49,781 nt of DNA, from assembly GCF_003061025.1 (NCBI RefSeq), contig NZ_QAIL01000124.1, positions 1 through 49,781 of the forward strand, written 5' to 3'. The stretch is from Pedobacter sp. HMWF019 (GTDB lineage Bacteria > Bacteroidota > Bacteroidia > Sphingobacteriales > Sphingobacteriaceae). Position numbers and translations under genes: made by a program. The notes beneath the pieces were generated by a model. The model was not told where the DNA came from. It ran no database searches and saw only the letters and a list, made by a program, of their open reading frames with translations. Of this stretch, positions 16,549-26,400 are shown piece by piece (within the stretch, counting starts at the first letter, position 1; every line of letters starts with the position of its first letter).

Positions 16549-17579
16549 ATCGTTTTCTTTTTTAAGGAGGATGGCCGGATCAGCAGTTGTGATTTTAGAA
16601 TAATGGTATTGGTCAGGGCCGCATCTTCTTCTCCGTTAAGCTGGCTAACCAGGTGTCTTGCTGCAATTTTCCCCATCTCTTCGCCCGGGTAATTCATGGT
16701 GGTGAGCATTGGTTCTGAAATTCTGGAGATGATGTCGTTGTTGAATCCCGCCACCGCAATATCTTCCGGAATACGGAGTCCTGCATCTTTAAAAACCTTC
16801 ATGCAGATGACTGCGGAAAGGTCATTGGCTACAAAAAGTGCATCAGGTCTGTTCTTCATTTTCAGCAGCTGTTTGGCTACCAAAATGGAAGATTCTTCTG
16901 TTAGATCTGTTTCAAAAATCAGGTCTTGCTGTTTAGGAAGCTGGTGTTCTGTCAAAGCTCGTTCGTAGCCGAGCTTTCTTTCCTGGTAAACATTTCGCAT
17001 GCAGTTCCCGGTAAGATGGGCAATGCGCTTACATCCCTGTTCAATTAAGTGGTTGGTAATTTCATAACCTGCTTTTTCATTATTGATCACCACTTTATTA
17101 AAATCATCTTCTTCGATAACCCTATCCACAAAAAGCAAAGGAATCCGGTGACGGATGTATTCTTTATAATGATCAAGGTTGCGTGTATTGGCGGCTAAAT
17201 TCACAATCAGCCCATCTACCCTATTTTGCAGCATTTCTGCAGCATACTTGATTTCATTCTCTTCCAGTTCCAGAGACTGGCTGATCAGCATATTATAACC
17301 CGATACATTGAGTTCTTTTTCAATGCCAGCCAGGATATCGGAAATAAAATAACTGTTTAATCTGGGTACAATGACCCCAATGGTATTGGTTTTCTGTTTG
17401 CGCAGGTTGCTGGCAAAGGTATTGAAGCGATAGCCCATCTCTGTGGCGGCATCAAATATTTTCTTCCTGGTTTTAGCCGTAACAGCAGGATTGTCCTGAA
17501 GCCCCCGGCTAATGGTAGAGGGGGCAAGATTCAGTCGTTCTGCAAGATCATAAATCGTGACTACTTTCTCATTTTTCAT
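16545..17579 (-). CDS. LacI-family regulator 1 (hexuronate operon)
   Basis: A 344-residue LacI/GalR regulator. The N-terminal helix-turn-helix 'VTIYDLAERLNLAPSTISRGLQ' and hinge 'RFNTFASNLRKQKTNTIGVIVP' precede a periplasmic-binding-protein-like effector domain (about residues 62-338). It is the first gene of the operon LacI-SDR-uxuA (possibly also GH43), with a 4-nt overlap to the SDR. Its promoter region has a TTG, 19-nt spacer and TACTTTAG, and the 30-bp palindrome at 17621-17650 covers the -33 part, so autorepression is likely. The effector is probably a hexuronate or pathway intermediate, inferred from gene context only. Confidence 0.9.
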   Translation of the reverse strand: MKNEKVVTIYDLAERLNLAPSTISRGLQDNPAVTAKTRKKIFDAATEMGYRFNTFASNLRKQKTNTIGVIVPRLNSYFISDILAGIEKELNVSGYNMLISQSLELEENEIKYAAEMLQNRVDGLIVNLAANTRNLDHYKEYIRHRIPLLFVDRVIEEDDFNKVVINNEKAGYEITNHLIEQGCKRIAHLTGNCMRNVYQERKLGYERALTEHQLPKQQDLIFETDLTEESSILVAKQLLKMKNRPDALFVANDLSAVICMKVFKDAGLRIPEDIAVAGFNNDIISRISEPMLTTMNYPGEEMGKIAARHLVSQLNGEEDAALTNTIILKSQLLIRPSSLKKKTI

Positions 17580-17603
17580 ATTTGGCCAGACATTTTTCCG
17601 GCT

Positions 17604-17633
17604 CTAAAGTAATCATTTTTCTGAAAAATGCAA
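17604..17633 (-). promoter_or_regulatory. Promoter of the LacI-1/SDR/uxuA operon
   Basis: Reading leftwards, TTG (17633-17631), a 19-nt spacer and TACTTTAG (17611-17604) match the Bacteroidota -33/-7 pattern with one mismatch in the -7 box. The TTG lies inside the 17621-17650 palindrome. Confidence 0.5.
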
Positions 17634-17650
17634 TGGATTGCATTTTTCAG
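17621..17650. promoter_or_regulatory. LacI-type operator, site B (30-bp palindrome)
   Basis: The 14-nt arm CTGAAAAATGCAAT (17621-17634), a GG centre, and the exact reverse complement (17637-17650) form a 30-bp palindrome. Its centre, GCAATGGATTGC, resembles the other LacI-type sites except for GG in place of CG. It lies between the two lacI genes over the predicted -33 region of LacI-1. A second reading as a hairpin ending the lacI-2 transcript is less likely because no T tract follows on the minus strand. Confidence 0.75.
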
Positions 17651-17663
17651 AAAACACAGGTAA

Positions 17664-18713
17664 TCAAGCGGTAGTATTTACGCCTGGAATTCGTTGGGTT
17701 GACTTTCTGACGATGACTTTTGGTTTTATACTTACAATTTTAGGTTCTACATTGAATTCCAGTCCTTCCATCTCCTGGAAATAGAGATTAGCAATGGTTT
17801 TTCCCATGCTGATGCTGTACTGATCAATAGTGGTAATAGACGGGCTGGTCAGTTCTGTAAAAGGTTCATTGGAATAACCGCAAATTCCAAGATCTTTTGG
17901 AATCTGAATTCCTTTATTGGTGGCTACCTCCAGAACACCCAGAGCAGAGAAATCGGAAGTGGAAGCGAATATCGCATCTGGCGGGTTCTCAAGTCCCAGT
18001 AATTGAGCTGTAGCTTCTGCACCCAGTTCCTTGGTCCAGGCATTTTCGCACATCAGTTCTTCCAGAACGGGAATATTGTGCTTGCGAAGCGCAGCCAGAT
18101 AACCTTCTTTCCGGTGACGGAAAATATCCAGTTGCTGTGGGCCTTCCAACAGGGCTATCCTGCGGTAACCTTGCTCTATAAGATGAGTTACGGCTTCATA
18201 AGAGGCCTTTTCATTGTTATTGATCACTTTAAAAGTATCCAGTTCCTCTACCACCCGGTCAAACTGGATGAGCCTGATCTGATGGTCCAGCACCTGTTGC
18301 AAATGTTCATAGGGACCGGTTTCAGCAGCAATAGAAATAATGATACAACTCACATGCTGATTCACCAGTGCGTTGACACAATCCACCTCGCGGGCATGCA
18401 ATTCGTTGGACTGGCAGATGATCAGGTTATAGCCCTTTTTATAAGTGACCTCTTCAATTCCGGCGATAATATTGGAAAAGAAATTCTGATTGATCCTTGG
18501 CACAACCACACCTATCGTCGGGTTATTTCCTTTCCTTAGGTTGGAGGCCATCGCATTGTGCTGGTAATTCATTTCTGCAGCAGTTTTGAGCACCAGTGCT
18601 TTTGTTGCAGCATTAACTTTATTACTGTTACTCAGTGCCCTGGACACAGAAGAAGCTGCCAAATTCAGCTTTAGGGCGATATCGTAGATGGTTGTTCTTT
18701 TCTGACGCTGCAT
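17664..18713 (-). CDS. LacI-family regulator 2 (probable xylose regulator)
   Basis: A 349-residue LacI/GalR regulator. HTH 'TTIYDIALKLNLAASSVSRALS' and hinge 'YQHNAMASNLRKGNNPTIGVVVP' precede a sugar-binding-like domain. It is clearly paralogous to the regulator downstream, especially in the HTH and hinge. It is divergent from xylB-xylA-symporter, and the 12-bp palindrome GCAATCGATTGC (18744-18755) sits in the shared promoter region, the classical arrangement for an autoregulated local repressor. The effector is inferred to be xylose, xylulose or a xylo-oligosaccharide. A perfect leftward -7 box (TATTTTTG, 18722-18729) precedes the ATG. Confidence 0.9.
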   Translation of the reverse strand: MQRQKRTTIYDIALKLNLAASSVSRALSNSNKVNAATKALVLKTAAEMNYQHNAMASNLRKGNNPTIGVVVPRINQNFFSNIIAGIEEVTYKKGYNLIICQSNELHAREVDCVNALVNQHVSCIIISIAAETGPYEHLQQVLDHQIRLIQFDRVVEELDTFKVINNNEKASYEAVTHLIEQGYRRIALLEGPQQLDIFRHRKEGYLAALRKHNIPVLEELMCENAWTKELGAEATAQLLGLENPPDAIFASTSDFSALGVLEVATNKGIQIPKDLGICGYSNEPFTELTSPSITTIDQYSISMGKTIANLYFQEMEGLEFNVEPKIVSIKPKVIVRKSTQRIPGVNTTA

Positions 18714-18721
18714 AATAAATA

Positions 18722-18729
18722 CAAAAATA
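18722..18729 (-). promoter_or_regulatory. -7 box of the LacI-2 gene
   Basis: Reading leftwards, TATTTTTG fits TAnnTTTG and lies 8 nt before the ATG at 18713. The operator at 18744-18755 is directly upstream; the -33 TTG spacing is not ideal. Confidence 0.45.
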
Positions 18730-18743
18730 TAAAAAAAAACAGG

Positions 18744-18755
18744 GCAATCGATTGC
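18744..18755. promoter_or_regulatory. LacI-type operator, site C (lacI-2 / xylB)
   Basis: GCAATCGATTGC is a perfect 12-bp palindrome in the divergent lacI-2/xylB region. It contains the TTG (18752-18754) that forms the -33 element of the xylB promoter, so a bound repressor would block transcription. Confidence 0.8.
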
Positions 18756-18781
18756 AAAACAAAATTATTCTCCTAAATTCG
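18752..18781 (+). promoter_or_regulatory. Promoter of the xylose operon
   Basis: TTG (18752-18754), a 19-nt spacer and TAAATTCG (18774-18781) match the Bacteroidota promoter pattern with one mismatch in the -7 box. The -33 TTG overlaps operator C. Confidence 0.5.
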
Positions 18782-18826
18782 TTTCTGCTAACCAGATTTA
18801 GAACAAACCATGAAACAAAAAATCAT

Positions 18827-20302
18827 ATGCTGTTACTAGGAATAGATATTGGTACTTCCTCTATAAAAGTAGCCGTCATCAATGCAGAAACACAACGGGT
18901 AATTACCTCGGCACAATATCCTGACGAAGAAAGCCCCATTATATCTAAACAAACCGGCTGGGCAGAACAATCACCTGAAATGTGGTGGGAGCATGCACTC
19001 CTGGCTTTTAAAAAATGTAAAACACAAGTGTCTTTTCAAGCCAGTGATATTGCCTCTATAGGCATTGCCTATCAAATGCACGGTCTGGTTCTGGTAGATA
19101 AAGATCAAAACCTGGTACGCAACAGTATTATCTGGTGCGACAGCCGGGCTGTAGAAACAGGGAACCTGGCTTTTGAAGCTTTAGGAGAGGAATATTGTTT
19201 AACTCACCTGCTCAATTCTCCTGGAAATTTCACGGCCTCCAAACTGGCCTGGGTAAAACAAAATGAACCGGAGATTTATGCCCGGGTGGATAAATTCATG
19301 CTTCCAGGTGATTTCATTGCGATGAAACTCACCTCGCAGATCACCACTAGTATTTCAGCTTTATCTGAAGGGATATTCTGGGATTTTAAAACAGACAGCT
19401 TATCCGAAGCGCTGATGGACTATTATGGCTTTAGCAGAGATCTTATTCCTGAAATCAAGCCTGTATTTGCAGAGCATGGGCGGGTTACGGCAAGTATCGC
19501 GCAGCTGACCGGACTGGCTGAAGGAACTCCGGTTACTTATAAATCAGGTGATCAGCCCAATAATGCACTCTCTTTGAATGTACTGGAACCTGGAGAAATT
19601 GCGGCAACAGCAGGTACTTCTGGCGTAATCTATGGCGTAAGTGACCAACTGGCTTTTGATCCTCAGTCCAGGGTAAACACTTTTGCCCACGTCAATTATA
19701 CACAAGAGCAGAAACGACTGGGTATTTTACTCTGTATCAATGGTACAGGAAGTATGAACCGCTGGGCCAAGCACAATATGGGCCCTTCAGATTCTTACGC
19801 ACAAATCAATGCCGCAGCTGCGCAGGTAGGTATAGGCGCAGACGGCTTGCGTGTACTACCCTTTGGAAATGGTGCAGAGCGTATGCTCAACAACAGACTG
19901 ATCGGTGCGCAAATGAGCCATATCGACTTAAATATACATCAGAAGGCGCATATATTCAGAGCGGTACAAGAGGGAATTGCTTATGCTTTCCGTTATGGTC
20001 TCGACATTATGCGCTCCAATGGCCTTGCTCCTACAGTTATTCGCGCAGGTAAAGCAAATTTATTCCTCAGCAACCTCTTCCTGGAAGCTTTTGTGAACTG
20101 TACGGGGGTTCCGGTAGAATTGTATGAAAATGATGGCAGTACCGGGGCAGCCCTGGGTTCTGGAATTGGGGCCAAAATCTATAGCAACCCTTCCGAAGCC
20201 TTCCATAACCTGAAGCCTATCCAATTTGTAGAGCCCTCATTAACCAGCCAATATGAGCCTGTGTACCAGGACTGGCTACAGCTTTTAAATCAACAACAAT
20301 AA
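18827..20302 (+). CDS. xylB: Xylulokinase
   Basis: A 491-residue FGGY-family carbohydrate kinase that phosphorylates D-xylulose to xylulose 5-phosphate in the cytoplasm. The N-terminus [17 protein letters not shown] contains the first phosphate-binding loop. '[15 protein letters not shown]' (the xylulokinase MHG signature), 'IIWCDSRAV', '[14 protein letters not shown]' and the C-terminal '[14 protein letters not shown]' follow. The ATG at 18827 is chosen because an in-frame TTG at 18752 lies within the operator and adds 25 unrelated residues. It is the first gene of a three-gene operon, with 22 nt to xylA, and is controlled through operator C. Confidence 0.95.
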   Translation: MLLLGIDIGTSSIKVAVINAETQRVITSAQYPDEESPIISKQTGWAEQSPEMWWEHALLAFKKCKTQVSFQASDIASIGIAYQMHGLVLVDKDQNLVRNSIIWCDSRAVETGNLAFEALGEEYCLTHLLNSPGNFTASKLAWVKQNEPEIYARVDKFMLPGDFIAMKLTSQITTSISALSEGIFWDFKTDSLSEALMDYYGFSRDLIPEIKPVFAEHGRVTASIAQLTGLAEGTPVTYKSGDQPNNALSLNVLEPGEIAATAGTSGVIYGVSDQLAFDPQSRVNTFAHVNYTQEQKRLGILLCINGTGSMNRWAKHNMGPSDSYAQINAAAAQVGIGADGLRVLPFGNGAERMLNNRLIGAQMSHIDLNIHQKAHIFRAVQEGIAYAFRYGLDIMRSNGLAPTVIRAGKANLFLSNLFLEAFVNCTGVPVELYENDGSTGAALGSGIGAKIYSNPSEAFHNLKPIQFVEPSLTSQYEPVYQDWLQLLNQQQ

Positions 20303-20324
20303 CCAAAATCAAAATATAATTAAG

Positions 20325-21656
20325 ATGACTAAAGTAGTAACAGGAGAAAAAGAATTTTTCAAAGGCATCGGACAGGTAAAGTTCGAAGGACTGGAATCAA
20401 ACAACCCACTGGCTTTTCGCTGGTATGATGAAAATAGGATCATTGCAGGCAAAACCATGAAAGAACATTTGCGTTTTGCTTGTGCTTACTGGCATTCTTT
20501 TGTAGCTACAGGTGGTGATCCTTTTGGAGAAGCAACCATCATTCACCCATGGAATGAAAAAGCAGATGCAGTAGAGCGTGCAAAAGATAAAATGGATGCA
20601 GCATTTGAATTCATCACCAAAATGAACCTGCCTTATTACTGTTTCCATGATGTAGATCTGGTAGATTATACCAACGATGTACTGGAAAATGAAAGACGTT
20701 TACAGGCTATTGTAGACTATGCCAAACAAAAACAAGCAGAAAGTGGTGTGAAATTACTTTGGGGAACAGCCAATTTATTTTCTAACCGCAGGTACATGAA
20801 TGGTGCGGCAACCAATCCTAATTTCCACGTACTGGCTCATGCCGGCGCGCAGGTTAAATCTGCACTGGATGCAACTATTGCCCTGGGCGGAGAGAATTAC
20901 GTATTCTGGGGCGGACGTGAAGGCTACATGAGCTTACTGAATACCAAGATGAAACGGGAACAGGAACACCTGGCTAAATTCCTACATGCTTCAAAAGACT
21001 ATGCACGTGCACAAGGTTTTAAAGGAACCTTCTTCATTGAACCAAAACCATGTGAGCCGACCAAACATCAGTACGACTACGACGCTGCAACGGTAATTGG
21101 TTTCCTGCGCGAATACAATTTGCTGGAAGACTTTAAACTGAACCTGGAAGTTAACCATGCCACACTGGCGGGCCATACTTTCCAGCACGAAGTACAAGTT
21201 GCCGCTGATGCAGGTTTACTGGGTTCTATGGATGCCAACAGAGGTGATTACCAAAATGGATGGGATACAGACCAGTTCCCGAACAATGTCAATGAAATTA
21301 CAGAAGCGATGTTGATCGTTCTGGAAGCGAATGGCCTGCAAGGTGGTGGAATCAATTTTGATGCAAAAATCAGAAGAAATTCTACTGATGCTGCTGATCT
21401 GTTCTATGCACATATTGGGGGTATGGACACTTTTGCGCGTGCATTGGTTACGGCCGACCAGATTCTGCAGCATTCAGATTATAAAAAAATCAGAACAGAA
21501 AGATATGCTTCTTTTGATGGCGGAAAAGGTAAAGATTTTGAGCAGGGAAAACTGAACCTGGAAGATCTGCGCGCTTATGCTATAGAAAAAGGTGAACCAG
21601 CTACCCTGAGCGGACAGCAGGAGCTATTGGAAAACATCATCAACAGATTTATTTAA
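20325..21656 (+). CDS. xylA: Xylose isomerase
   Basis: A 443-residue class II xylose isomerase (with the N-terminal extension over class I) that interconverts D-xylose and D-xylulose in the cytoplasm using two divalent metals. The catalytic base pair is His108/Asp111 in 'YYCFHDVDL'. '[15 protein letters not shown]', '[18 protein letters not shown]', '[16 protein letters not shown]' and '[20 protein letters not shown]' supply metal ligands, and '[12 protein letters not shown]' is near the C-terminus. The length is typical. It is the central gene of xylB-xylA-symporter, with 9 nt to the transporter gene. Confidence 0.98.
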   Translation: MTKVVTGEKEFFKGIGQVKFEGLESNNPLAFRWYDENRIIAGKTMKEHLRFACAYWHSFVATGGDPFGEATIIHPWNEKADAVERAKDKMDAAFEFITKMNLPYYCFHDVDLVDYTNDVLENERRLQAIVDYAKQKQAESGVKLLWGTANLFSNRRYMNGAATNPNFHVLAHAGAQVKSALDATIALGGENYVFWGGREGYMSLLNTKMKREQEHLAKFLHASKDYARAQGFKGTFFIEPKPCEPTKHQYDYDAATVIGFLREYNLLEDFKLNLEVNHATLAGHTFQHEVQVAADAGLLGSMDANRGDYQNGWDTDQFPNNVNEITEAMLIVLEANGLQGGGINFDAKIRRNSTDAADLFYAHIGGMDTFARALVTADQILQHSDYKKIRTERYASFDGGKGKDFEQGKLNLEDLRAYAIEKGEPATLSGQQELLENIINRFI

Positions 21657-21665
21657 TCTACGCTT

Positions 21666-23354
21666 ATGAATGCATTAGGCACATACGACTATGTCGTTTT
21701 CCTGGTCTATTTTCTAATCGTAGCCTTATACGGATGGACGGTATACCGCAAAAAGCAGGCACATAAAGAAAATTCGAAAGATTTCTTCCTGGCCAAAGAT
21801 TCTTTGACCTGGTGGGCGATTGGTGCCTCTCTAATTGCCTCCAATATATCTGCAGAGCAGTTTATCGGAATGAGCGGTTCTGGCTTCACTATGGGGCTGG
21901 CCATTGCCACTTATGAGTGGATGGCCGCTGCCACCCTGATCATTGTGGCCGTATTTTTTATTCCGGTTTACCTCAAGAACAAGATCTATACCATGCCCCA
22001 GTTTCTGGGGCAACGCTACAACAGTACGGTAGCGATGATCATGGCCATCTTCTGGCTGTTGCTCTATGTGGTGGTCAATTTAACCTCGATCCTGTATCTT
22101 GGTGCTTTAGCCATCAATAGCATTTCGGGCATCAACACCACAGCTTGTATGTATGTTTTGGCTGTTTTCGCCATCATCATTACCCTGGGTGGCATGAAGG
22201 TAATTGGTTACACCGATGTGATCCAGGTTTTCTTCCTGATCCTGGGCGGACTGGCTACCACCTACCTGGCTTTGCAATTGGTATCTACCCATTTTGGAAC
22301 TTCGGGCGTATTAAATGGCTTAAACCTGGTGAAAGAAAAAGCGACAGACCATTTCCACATGATCTTTCATAAAGAAAATGCGCACTATATGGACTTACCA
22401 GGCCTTACCGTGTTGATTGGCGGGATGTGGATTGTGAATCTAAACTACTGGGGCTGTAACCAGTACATTACCCAAAGGGCCCTTGGTGCAGATTTAAAAA
22501 CGGCCAGAGGTGGTTTATTATTTGCAGCCTTTCTTAAATTGCTGATGCCGGTGATTGTGGTCCTTCCAGGTATTGCAGCCTATGTGTTATACAAAGAAGG
22601 ATATGGTAATTTCCATAGCGATATGATGAAAGACGGATCGCTGAATGCGGATTCTGCCTATCCGGTATTGCTTAACCTGCTTCCTGCTGGATTGAAAGGT
22701 TTATCTTTTGCGGCACTTACTGCAGCTATTGTTGCGTCTCTTGCTGGAAAAGCCAACAGTATTGCTACCATCTTTACACTCGACGTGTACAAGAAGGTGA
22801 TCAATAAGGAGGCCAATGAACATAAACAAGTGGTAATTGGAAGAGCGACGGTGATCATTGCCATGATTCTGGCCATCATTATTGCCCCTCAACTGGGTAT
22901 TGATAAAAAAGGTGGCTTTCAGTTTATCCAGGAATATACCGGCTTTGTATCTCCAGGTATCTTTGCCATGTTCATCTTAGGCTTTTTCTGGAAAAAGACC
23001 ACGTCCAATGCGGCTCTGTTTGCAACTATAGGAGGTTTTGTATTGTCTGTTTTGTTTAAAGTCCTTCCGGCTTTTACTAATCTGGAATGGTTAAGTCCTT
23101 TTGGTTTCTCCAAACTGGCCGAGCAAAAAGATGGAACAATGCTTTATGAGATTCCTTTCCTGGACAGAATGGGCTTTGTATTTGTGATTTGTATACTGGC
23201 CATGTGGATCATCAGTACACTGGAAAACCGGAAAGGTGTTAATCCTAAAGGTTTGGATGTAGACCGCAGCATGTTTAAAACCAATACTGGTTTTGCGGTG
23301 GGTTCACTGATTGTTTGCGGGGTGATTGTTGCTTTATATACCATTTTCTGGTAG
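21666..23354 (+). CDS. Sodium/xylose symporter (SSS family)
   Basis: A 562-residue solute:sodium symporter of the SglT/SGLT type with about 14 transmembrane helices. 'SLTWWAIGASLIASNISAEQFIGMSGSGF' (about residues 40-70) is the SSS signature, and 'LKGLSFAALTAAIVASLAGKANSIATIFTLDVYKK' (about 345-380) is the conserved region including the second sodium-site helix. Position directly after xylA predicts D-xylose as substrate, giving cytoplasmic uptake of sugar released in the periplasm. It is the last gene of the operon, closed by the bidirectional terminator at 23372-23412. Confidence 0.93.
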   Translation: MNALGTYDYVVFLVYFLIVALYGWTVYRKKQAHKENSKDFFLAKDSLTWWAIGASLIASNISAEQFIGMSGSGFTMGLAIATYEWMAAATLIIVAVFFIPVYLKNKIYTMPQFLGQRYNSTVAMIMAIFWLLLYVVVNLTSILYLGALAINSISGINTTACMYVLAVFAIIITLGGMKVIGYTDVIQVFFLILGGLATTYLALQLVSTHFGTSGVLNGLNLVKEKATDHFHMIFHKENAHYMDLPGLTVLIGGMWIVNLNYWGCNQYITQRALGADLKTARGGLLFAAFLKLLMPVIVVLPGIAAYVLYKEGYGNFHSDMMKDGSLNADSAYPVLLNLLPAGLKGLSFAALTAAIVASLAGKANSIATIFTLDVYKKVINKEANEHKQVVIGRATVIIAMILAIIIAPQLGIDKKGGFQFIQEYTGFVSPGIFAMFILGFFWKKTTSNAALFATIGGFVLSVLFKVLPAFTNLEWLSPFGFSKLAEQKDGTMLYEIPFLDRMGFVFVICILAMWIISTLENRKGVNPKGLDVDRSMFKTNTGFAVGSLIVCGVIVALYTIFW

Positions 23355-23371
23355 TTTGTACCGTATTACCT

Positions 23372-23412
23372 AAAAAAGGCTTGTGTTCTTATCGAACACA
23401 AGCCTTTTTTTT
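23372..23412. terminator. Bidirectional terminator between convergent operons
   Basis: GGCTTGTGTTC (23378-23388) pairs perfectly with GAACACAAGCC (23394-23404) around 5 nt. Six As precede and eight Ts follow, giving a U tract on either strand. It serves the xylose operon and the leftward SusC-SusD-GH10-esterase operon. Confidence 0.93.
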
Positions 23413-26400
23413 ATTTATAGATCTCGTCGTTTCCTTCATAGTCCAGCCATTGGTAGCTGGCCTGGCTAGATGAAGCCTTGCCGTTTGAACTGGCATATAA
23501 GGCAAAAAGGCATCCTACAAATCCACCTGCTGTTTTTGTACTTAAAAAACTGCCATCTACATTGTTTTTCAGCACTTTCCACTGCCGAGCATCTGTGGCA
23601 TATTTGAAATCATAGACAGATTTCCGGGCATCAATCCGCAGTAATAATTTAGCTTTCGCTTCTGTTTCGGTTAAGCTTTGTTCTGTCAACAAGTCCATTT
23701 TTTGGGTCTGTGGATTGCTTTTAAAGAGTTGAACAACCGGTTTTCCGTCTACAACAGACTTTGCTATAAAATAGAAGTGGTCTTCATTCTGAAAGATCAA
23801 CATACCTGCCTGTTCGTTATTCTGCAGCGCATTAAAGTTCAGTTCAGTTGTCGCGGAGCAGGTTAAATGCTGTTGACGTTTGCCCACAAAGGCGGGATTC
23901 CCTTTCCCCATGCAGGTCTCCGGACTCAAATTCAAAGTAAGTCCCTTACTTTTGCTCAATTGATACTTTGTGGTATCTCTTGTCCTTAGCAGCAGCAGTT
24001 CAGGACCGAGCTTCTGATCAAAAGTAGTGCGGTAAGCAAAGTTTCCACTCTGGGGCGGGGCATCGTTTTTTTGTTCTTGAAATCCAGCAGTATAGCGGTA
24101 CTGGATCTCCGCATGCTCCGGATTGATTTTTGGCCAGCCATTCTCCCAGGAAACCGGTGCAATAAAGGTTTCCCTACCTGTATTATAATAATCGCCCTGA
24201 TAAGGCCGGACGGCTAGAAATAAGGCATAAGTTTTCCCATCCGGACCTTCCACCAGTTCTGCATGCCCGGCAGAGGTAATTGGATTTGCCCGGGCCGGAT
24301 CTAGGTCTCTCTGAGTCAGGATAGGATTTTGAGCATAAGGCTGATAAGGCCCCTTCACAGAAGCGCTTCTCAGGATGACCTGTGAATGGTTGATTGAAGT
24401 TCCACCTTCTGCAGCGCAGAGATAATACCATTGATCGCGCTTAAAGATGTGCGGTCCTTCTATCCAAACTGGCTTTTTACTCAGATCTACACCTCCGTTC
24501 ACCAGCAATTGTTCTTCACCCAGCACTTTTAAGTCTACAGGATCAAACTCATATAAGCGAATGGTTCTGTGGCCGTCGTAAAGCGGCTTTCGGTCTGGCG
24601 CATCGCTGTTGTAAACGATATAGGCCTTATCCTGGTCAAAAAACAAAGAAGGATCTATTCCCTGCACTTCAGGCAACCAGACCGGATCACTCCATGGGCC
24701 TTCAGGATGCTTGGCGGTCACCACAAAATTCCCTTTGCGGTCTATCAGCGTACAGGTTACATAATAGGTACCCTTGTGGTAATTGATAGAAGGAGCAAAC
24801 AGGCCTCTGGACACCTTATCTCCCATAAAGTTCATTTGAGAAGGCCGGTCTATCACATTGCCGATCTGTTTCCAGTTCTTGAGGTCTTTACTCTGAAATA
24901 CAGGGATACCCGGGAAATAGGAAAAAGTAGAATTGACCAGGTAATAATCTCCCCCCACTTTAGTGACGCTGGGATCGGGATAGAAACCGGACATCACCGG
25001 ATTAGTGAATTTAACAGAGGCTCCGTCTGTCCGGAAAGCCGAGGCAGGCAAACCTTCTTTATTGTACAGGTTTGCCCCTTCGGGATTATCGGCCCAGGCA
25101 TACCGCACAGCCATCGGCTCTTGTACAGCCTCACTCCATACTTCTACCTGCTTTCCTGTAATCCGCGCTTTTGCCCATACAAATTTCCCGTCTTTGCCAG
25201 CGATAGAAAAGCCCTTAAGCTCCCCTCCCCCTTTTGCAAGTAAACCATTGCCTGTAGAAGTAAAAGAAAGCATCATCTTTTGCCCGCTTCTTTTCATCGA
25301 TTGATAAAGTGGGCCAGAATACACCAGTTTGGAATCATGGTAGGCAATCCTTTGTGCGGCAAGTGAAAGACGCTTACCCACATCTTCTTTATTGAGCGGA
25401 TGAATGTCATTCCATTCGCCTATATCCGTAGCAACCGCCATACCTGTGTTGGTCAGCTCCAATGTTTTTAGTTGTGCTTCCCTGACTTCGGCCCAGTTGC
25501 TTTCCGAAGGCTGAGGTTTTGAAGGCATAAAACTGGCAAGCTGCACATATAGAAATGGCAGATCTTTGTTCTTCCATTGTGCTCTCCAGTCTTGTATTAA
25601 ATCTTTAAACAGCACTTCGTAATCACCTGGATTTCCAGTATTGGATTCGCCCTGGTACCAAATTACGCCTTTCACGGCATAAGGGAGAAGAGGTGAGATC
25701 ATGGCATTGAACAGTCCTCCAGGTTGATATTGGAAGGTGGTCTGTCCACCTGGCATTGGATCCGAGGCGTAACCCACTTTACACTGCCAGGTTCCTTTCA
25801 GATCTATACGCTTCAGACCAACAACGAGTTCATAAGGTTTATCTGTTGTAAACCCGACTTTTCCATTTTCTGCAATCACCCGCACAACGATCGTATTTTT
25901 ACCCTTTTTCAGAATTCCGGCAGGCACATCATATTTTCTTGGTGGGTATTGGTAGCCGGTACTGCCCACGAGTTGGCCATTAATATAAGTTTCATCCCGA
26001 TCTACAATCGTCCCCAGCAAAAGTCTTCCAGCCTTTCCATCCATAGCTTCTGGCAAGTCGATTTCTTTCCGATACCAAAGTACACCACTTAAATATCCTG
26101 TCAAGAAGCCAGGCACTACCGTGTTTTTCCAGTCGGAAATTTCTCCATCCTCCAGACCCCGATCATTCTTTTTTACGCGGTTGTTCCATGTACTGGCTGT
26201 TTCCTCATCCTTTTTTTTGATCTGATCGATCACCGCATCGTCCTGATACTTTTGATAAAGCGCTAATTGTTTTGGAAAAGATTTCAACGCCGATTCGCTC
26301 AACCAGGCTTCTGCTGGCGAACCACCCACACTTGCCTTGATCAGACCAATGGGAACATGGTATTTTTCATACAGGTCTTTAGCAAAAAAATAACCCACAC

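Noticed and set aside
17621..17650. Reading the 30-bp palindrome as the terminator of lacI-2
   Set aside because: No T run follows on the minus strand, and it shares a core with the other operator-like sites, so an operator is favoured.
18752..18826. N-terminal extension of xylulokinase from the TTG at 18752
   Set aside because: The extension lies within the operator and promoter and adds residues not seen in FGGY kinases; the ATG at 18827 gives the normal N-terminus.
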